Source of the DNA: Nocardia aurantia | GTDB lineage: Bacteria > Actinomycetota > Actinomycetes > Mycobacteriales > Mycobacteriaceae | Length of the DNA stretch: 64,000 nucleotides | Assembly (NCBI RefSeq): GCF_009604425.1 | Contig: NZ_WEGI01000014.1 | Span: forward strand, 248,001-312,000 | Reading direction: 5' to 3' | In this document: positions 63,041 through 64,000 of the stretch, one piece after another | How positions within the stretch are numbered: position 1 is the first letter of the stretch | Layout: each line of letters begins with the position of its first letter | Position numbers and translations under genes: made by a program | The notes under the pieces: generated by a model | Seen by the model: the letters and a program-made list of their open reading frames with translations, nothing else | Databases searched by the model: none | Told to the model about the DNA's origin: nothing

Positions 63041-64000
63041 TCAGATGAGCGCGCGCAACGCCCCCTCCGGCTCGACCCCCAGCAGCGACAGCGCCGAGGA
63101 GTGGTAGTTCGGCCCGGGGACGTGGATCGCGTGCTGCAGCCCGACGTGCGCGTCCCGCCAGAACCGCTGCAACGGAGTGCCGCGCCGTACCGCGTTGCCG
63201 CCCGAGCGGGCGAAGATCTGGTCGACCGCGGTCACCGCCCGCCAGGCACAGCGAATCTGGTTGCGCCGCACCAGGGATCGATCCTCGAAGCCGATCTCGC
63301 CCCCGGCCTCGATCCGGTCGTACAGCCGGCTGATGCCGTCGAGCAGCTGGGTCCGGGAGGCGGCGATGTCGGCGGCCGCCTCGGAGATCGCGTACAGCGA
63401 GTACGGATCGCTGCGGACCGGCCCGCCGATCGCGCCGACCCGGGCCCGCTGATAGTCCAGATGCGCGGCCAGCGCGCCCTCACAGATGCCGATCACCGCT
63501 CCGGTGATCCCGAGCGGGAACATCGTCCAGAACGGCAACTTGTACACGGTCTCGGTGCGACCGGCCCGCTCCGCCGCCGCGGCGCCCTCGGCCACCGCGC
63601 CGGCGTCGATCGTGCGGTAGGCGGGGATGAAGGCGCCGTCGACGATCACATCCTTGCTGCCGGTACCCGACAATCCGATCACGTCCCAGGAGTCGTCGAC
63701 GATGGTGTAGTCGGCACGCGGCAGCACCACGTGCAGGCTGCGCACCGGCTGGGCCGGTGTGCCGTCCGGGCCGGCGACCAGCGCGCCGAGGAAGATCCAG
63801 TCGCAGTGGTCGGTGCCGGAGGAGAAGTTCCAGCGCCCCTTCAGGGTGTAGCCGCCGTCGACGGGGGTGGCCAGGCCCTGCGGCGCGTACGGCGAGGCGA
63901 TCCAGGTGTCGGGGTTCTCGCCCCACACTTCGGCCGGTAGCCGGCGATCCATCAGGGCCATCTCCCACGGATGCACACCGCCGACCCCGCACACCCAGCC
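63041..64000 (-). CDS. flavin-dependent monooxygenase / acyl-CoA dehydrogenase-like (5' end outside window)
   Basis: The last 319 residues are visible and the frame is open at the window end. The sequence has the acyl-CoA dehydrogenase beta-domain pattern GGYTLKGRWNFSSGTDHCDWIFLGALV, DDSWDVIGLSGTGSKDVIVDGAFIP, and the four-helix C-terminal region with AHLDYQRARVGAIGGPVR and GGNAVRRGTPLQRFWRDAHVGLQHAIH. The arrangement resembles group D flavin monooxygenases such as HsaA, in which the catalytic Glu of the dehydrogenases is not used. A reductase partner should lie nearby, but none is in the window. Confidence 0.8.
   Translation of the reverse strand, partial: GWVCGVGGVHPWEMALMDRRLPAEVWGENPDTWIASPYAPQGLATPVDGGYTLKGRWNFSSGTDHCDWIFLGALVAGPDGTPAQPVRSLHVVLPRADYTIVDDSWDVIGLSGTGSKDVIVDGAFIPAYRTIDAGAVAEGAAAAERAGRTETVYKLPFWTMFPLGITGAVIGICEGALAAHLDYQRARVGAIGGPVRSDPYSLYAISEAAADIAASRTQLLDGISRLYDRIEAGGEIGFEDRSLVRRNQIRCAWRAVTAVDQIFARSGGNAVRRGTPLQRFWRDAHVGLQHAIHVPGPNYHSSALSLLGVEPEGALRALI

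Noticed and set aside
1..64000. CRISPR array or insertion sequence
   Set aside because: No regularly spaced repeats and no transposase with terminal inverted repeats were seen. The only tandem repeats are the short ones at 27326 and 45014.

Overview
The window looks like chromosome from a high-GC, mycolic-acid-type actinomycete, most likely Nocardia or a close relative. The evidence is strong G/C bias at third codon positions, a GabD2-type succinate-semialdehyde dehydrogenase like that of Mycobacterium tuberculosis, an LpqH-like lipoprotein domain, a KasA-like ketoacyl synthase, a luciferase-like oxidoreductase of the F420 type, actinobacterial conservons, an actinobacterial LexA box, and many apparently leaderless genes with a -10 hexamer 6-8 nt before the start codon. 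No IS element, CRISPR array, rRNA or complete prophage was seen. Both ends cut genes: a TetR regulator on the left and a flavin-dependent monooxygenase or acyl-CoA dehydrogenase-like gene on the right.

Layout. 1-12.5 kb: regulator-transporter pairs (TetR/DHA2 exporter, a LysR/SDR pair framed by a short direct repeat, a second DHA2 exporter, and a three-gene ABC operon with a divergent winged-helix regulator). 12.5-17.2 kb: two TetR genes with related GTTTC/GAAAC operators, an aldo/keto reductase, and a CoA-transferase, HMG-CoA-lyase-type and GntR operon suggesting degradation of a branched or hydroxylated acyl acid. 17.2-25.7 kb: a secreted lipase, a 770-residue protein of unknown function preceded by a tRNA-shaped RNA without an anticodon, a WYL regulator divergent from an epoxide hydrolase, an NHL-propeller/LpqH-like lipoprotein and a hemerythrin with a gene remnant behind it. 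25.7-33.9 kb: membrane protein, lysin-B-like hydrolase, SOS-controlled dinB, NUDIX hydrolase, exporter, amidase, and an SDR/TetR pair with twin operators.

33.9-43.9 kb: a DHA2 exporter whose promoter carries the same inverted repeat as an ArsR-type regulator 3.3 kb away, a double YjbR-fold protein and a quinone-reductase-like enzyme, an MBL hydrolase/MarR pair, a PD-(D/E)XK nuclease-like gene, a DUF1906 glycosidase-like protein and a stand-alone ketoacyl synthase with an 18-bp palindromic operator. 43.9-47 kb: a methionine salvage operon with fused mtnA-mtnB, then mtnD and mtnC. 47-54.9 kb: two tandem conservons (sensor kinase, Roadblock, DUF742, GTPase). 55-64 kb: LysE exporter, gabD2, lipoproteins, M50-like membrane protein, Sel1-repeat protein, methyltransferase, luciferase-like oxidoreductase and the truncated monooxygenase. 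A CIRCE-like element near 60.95 kb has no chaperone gene beside it.

The most unusual locus is 20,955-21,085. There an RNA on the minus strand folds as a tRNA with every stem intact but a 4-nt anticodon loop. It is preceded by a strong hairpin and followed after 26 nt by the start of the 770-residue protein. Functional statements come from reading motifs by eye; no database search was possible.
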